Source: Datisca glomerata
Taxonomy: Eukaryota > Streptophyta > Magnoliopsida > Cucurbitales > Datiscaceae
Direction: 5' to 3'
DNA: 64,000 nucleotides
NCBI GenBank assembly: GCA_003255025.1
Contig: QANY01000291.1
Span: forward strand, 930,001 to 994,000
Numbering within the stretch: position 1 is the first letter of the stretch; every line of letters begins with the position of its first letter. The notes under the pieces are model-generated. The model searched no databases, was not told the origin of the DNA, and saw only the letters and a list, made by a program, of their open reading frames with translations. Below are positions 62,139 to 64,000 of this stretch, in pieces. A program made the translations under genes and the position numbers.

Positions 62139-62310
62139 CTTCACTTATATTTTAAATTAGATTTGAATTAAGTAATAAATTGTTAAAATAATTGAACATT
62201 TATTCATAAACGCTTAAGAACGTATTATTGATTATGTTGTTGTGATTTTATGACAAGTATGAAGTAAAATATTTTTTTACCATTTAACGAACATGTATAA
62301 CCCTAAATCA
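62139..62310. repeat. Diverged direct repeat, copy 1 (copy 2 at 62924-63145)
   Basis: Shares TTCACTTAT, AAATTAGATT..ATTAAGTAA, TTGAACA.TTA.TCATAAAC, GATTATGTTGTTGTGATTTT and CGTATAACCCTAA-type words in order with 62924-63145. A short third piece (ATTTAATGAACATGTATAAC) is near 62460. Confidence 0.7.
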
Positions 62311-62923
62311 TGGTTCATGTATAGAATCAAATAAGTATGTAATACAATTATATATGGATCTAAATTCTAGATCTCTTTCTCTCTTTCATACAATTATGTC
62401 TTACATTTATCATTTTACACATTATTATGTCTTACATTTATCGATTCATAATTTTTTACTATTTAATGAACATGTATAACCCCCAAGGTTGGAGGTGAAC
62501 ACATTTAGATTTATGATGAACCCCACAACATTTTAGAAGAACACTTTGAAGAAAATTAATTTTTAAATTTTGGTGAATACCTCAAGCATTTACTGTGCTC
62601 CCAACAAATTCATTGAACCCCTAAAATTGTAATCGCCACTCAAAAGCCCCTAATCATCATCCTGAAAGTGCTAATCATATCTTTATGACCAAGCGCCATT
62701 CAAATGGCTTCCATTGCACTTCCTAATTATCATACCTGGATAGGCGATCTCCATACTTGTCCCTAATCTCCATTCGAATGGCCCTAATCTCCATTCAAAT
62801 GGATCTAATTACTATCTTCCCAATAAACCCTAAAACTATTATTTTTTAATTAATTACCGTACACCGGGTAACTCGCCGATTAAAATAGAAAAAACTTATT
62901 CTCTCGATGCAAATATTCACGAT

Positions 62924-63145
62924 ATTCACTTATTATGTAAAATTAGATTCGATTAAGTAAGAATTCCTAAAGAAATTGAACACTTACTCATAAACTCGAT
63001 AAAAGTTTGTCATTGATAATGTTGTTATGCTTTTACGACAATTATCGAGTGAGATGCTTTTTAACCATATATAATTATAGTATATGATGTTATGATGGGC
63101 GGTAAATCCTATTTATCGGTTTGACAAAGACGTATAACCCTCAAG
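62924..63145. repeat. Diverged direct repeat, copy 2
   Basis: TTCACTTATTATGTAAAATT through GATAATGTTGTTATGCTTTT to CGTATAACCCTCAAG; compare 62139-62310. Confidence 0.7.
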
Positions 63146-63454
63146 ATTAGATTCTACTGTTAAATCAAACACATCCGCTAAAAGTTTGAAATTAAATATT
63201 AAAATTTAAAATTTAACATTTAACATTTTATTTTATAATTATAATCCTATAAAATTTGAAAAATAATCCCATTTTCATTTTAATTTATAAGCATATTAAT
63301 ATAGTTTTTAAATCTAACCTAATTTTGTTATGAAAATTAACCCTAAAAGAAATAAAAGCTATCCATCATATTTGTATATGGTGAATCGCCATGGATAAAA
63401 AGCGTTTACCACCTACTGGTAGCGATTGGAGTGTAATCGCCATGTTATCAGTTG

Positions 63455-63580
63455 GATCTATACCGACAATTTTGTATCTTTAGCGGCGGATTTCAGTATC
63501 TATTGTGACGGTTTTTAGTCTTTACCGGTAGTTCATTTTCTATACCGGCGGTTTTTGGTTCTATACCGGCGGTTTATTTT
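63455..63580. repeat. CTATACCGGCGGTTTTT-type short repeats, cluster 2
   Basis: CTATACCGACAATTTTG, CTTTAGCGGCGGATTTC, CTTTACCGGTAGTTCA, CTATACCGGCGGTTTTTGG and CTATACCGGCGGTTTATT in a row, each about 20-25 bases. Confidence 0.8.
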
Positions 63581-63589
63581 TTCTACACT

Positions 63590-64000
63590 TTGTCATTTTT
63601 ACATTTTAGCCATATGTTTTGTTACTTAGTCATACACTTAGTCATTTTTAAATACTTAACCATTGTACACATTTAGTCATTTTCATGCACTTAGCCATTA
63701 TCACACGACTTAACAATTTTTACACTTTTTTATTTTCAAACACTTAATTATTTTCACACATTTTCATATACTTAGTCATTTTACATGCTTAGTCATTTTC
63801 ATATATTTAGCCATTTTCATTGACTTAACTATATTCACACACTTGATCATTTTTACACATTTTCATATATTTTCCCATGCACATTGTCATTTTCATTCAC
63901 TTAGTAAATTTTTTTTTTAACATTGTATGTACTTGTTTTGTCACTTAACCATATTTTCTTGCACTTGACCTTTTTTACAACTTAGCCACATGCACTTAAC
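63590..64000. repeat. CACTTAGTCATTTTCACA-type short tandem repeats, running off the window
   Basis: About 20 loosely conserved units of 17-22 bases (ACTTAGTCATTTTTACA, ACTTAACCATTGTACAC, ACTTAGCCATTATCACA). Confidence 0.8.

Overview
The window is nuclear DNA of a flowering plant, most likely a eudicot. Genes have many exons and introns, the intergenic DNA is AT-rich, and most of the sequence is nested plant-type transposons (Mutator, CACTA, Tourist-like and other MITEs, Ty3/gypsy of the Tat type, Ty1/copia, LINE). The species cannot be named from the sequence alone.

Conventional genes are few. (1) 125-1845, plus strand: the 3' part of a ubiquitin-conjugating-enzyme (E2) gene whose active-site cysteine position reads serine. 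(2) 4140-7882, minus strand: a complete six-exon argininosuccinate lyase gene for a plastid-type arginine-biosynthesis enzyme, with one GC-AG intron. (3) 26384-35196, plus strand: a complete 14-exon acyl-activating enzyme gene of the AAE18 type (725 aa, C-terminal SRI peroxisomal signal), with MITEs in several introns. (4) 49287-57658, plus strand: a dead group-2-like sulfate transporter pseudogene, split in its first exon by a 7.4 kb copia element with a perfect 5-bp target duplication.

From 9013 to 18396 lies a 9.4 kb Mutator-like element resembling the Kaonashi/CUMULE type. It has a MuDR transposase on the plus strand, a DUF1985-Ulp1 protease-like gene converging on it from the minus strand, and a near-perfect 9-bp target duplication. 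It carries at least seven separate clusters of short palindromic repeats; in three of them the unit is 42 bp and reads as a hairpin. Its right end abuts, head to head, the left end of a second copy (18426 onward), giving a palindrome of about 1.4 kb. A CACTA relic follows (19153-20944), then MITE-like and retrotransposon-derived DNA up to 26 kb.

From 36.9 to 60 kb is a nest of retroelements: a Tat-type gypsy gag/protease fragment; a minus-strand LINE tail; a second Tat-like element with an upstream coiled-coil ORF (split by a 1.2 kb CACTA element that carries a gypsy protease fragment), decayed gag, an RT deletion, integrase, 3' tandem repeats and a 3' LTR; the copia element with a hAT-like insertion; and a minus-strand gag plus LTR of the first gypsy family. 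From 60.9 kb to the end there are no genes, only unusual minisatellites, one of which changes orientation several times.
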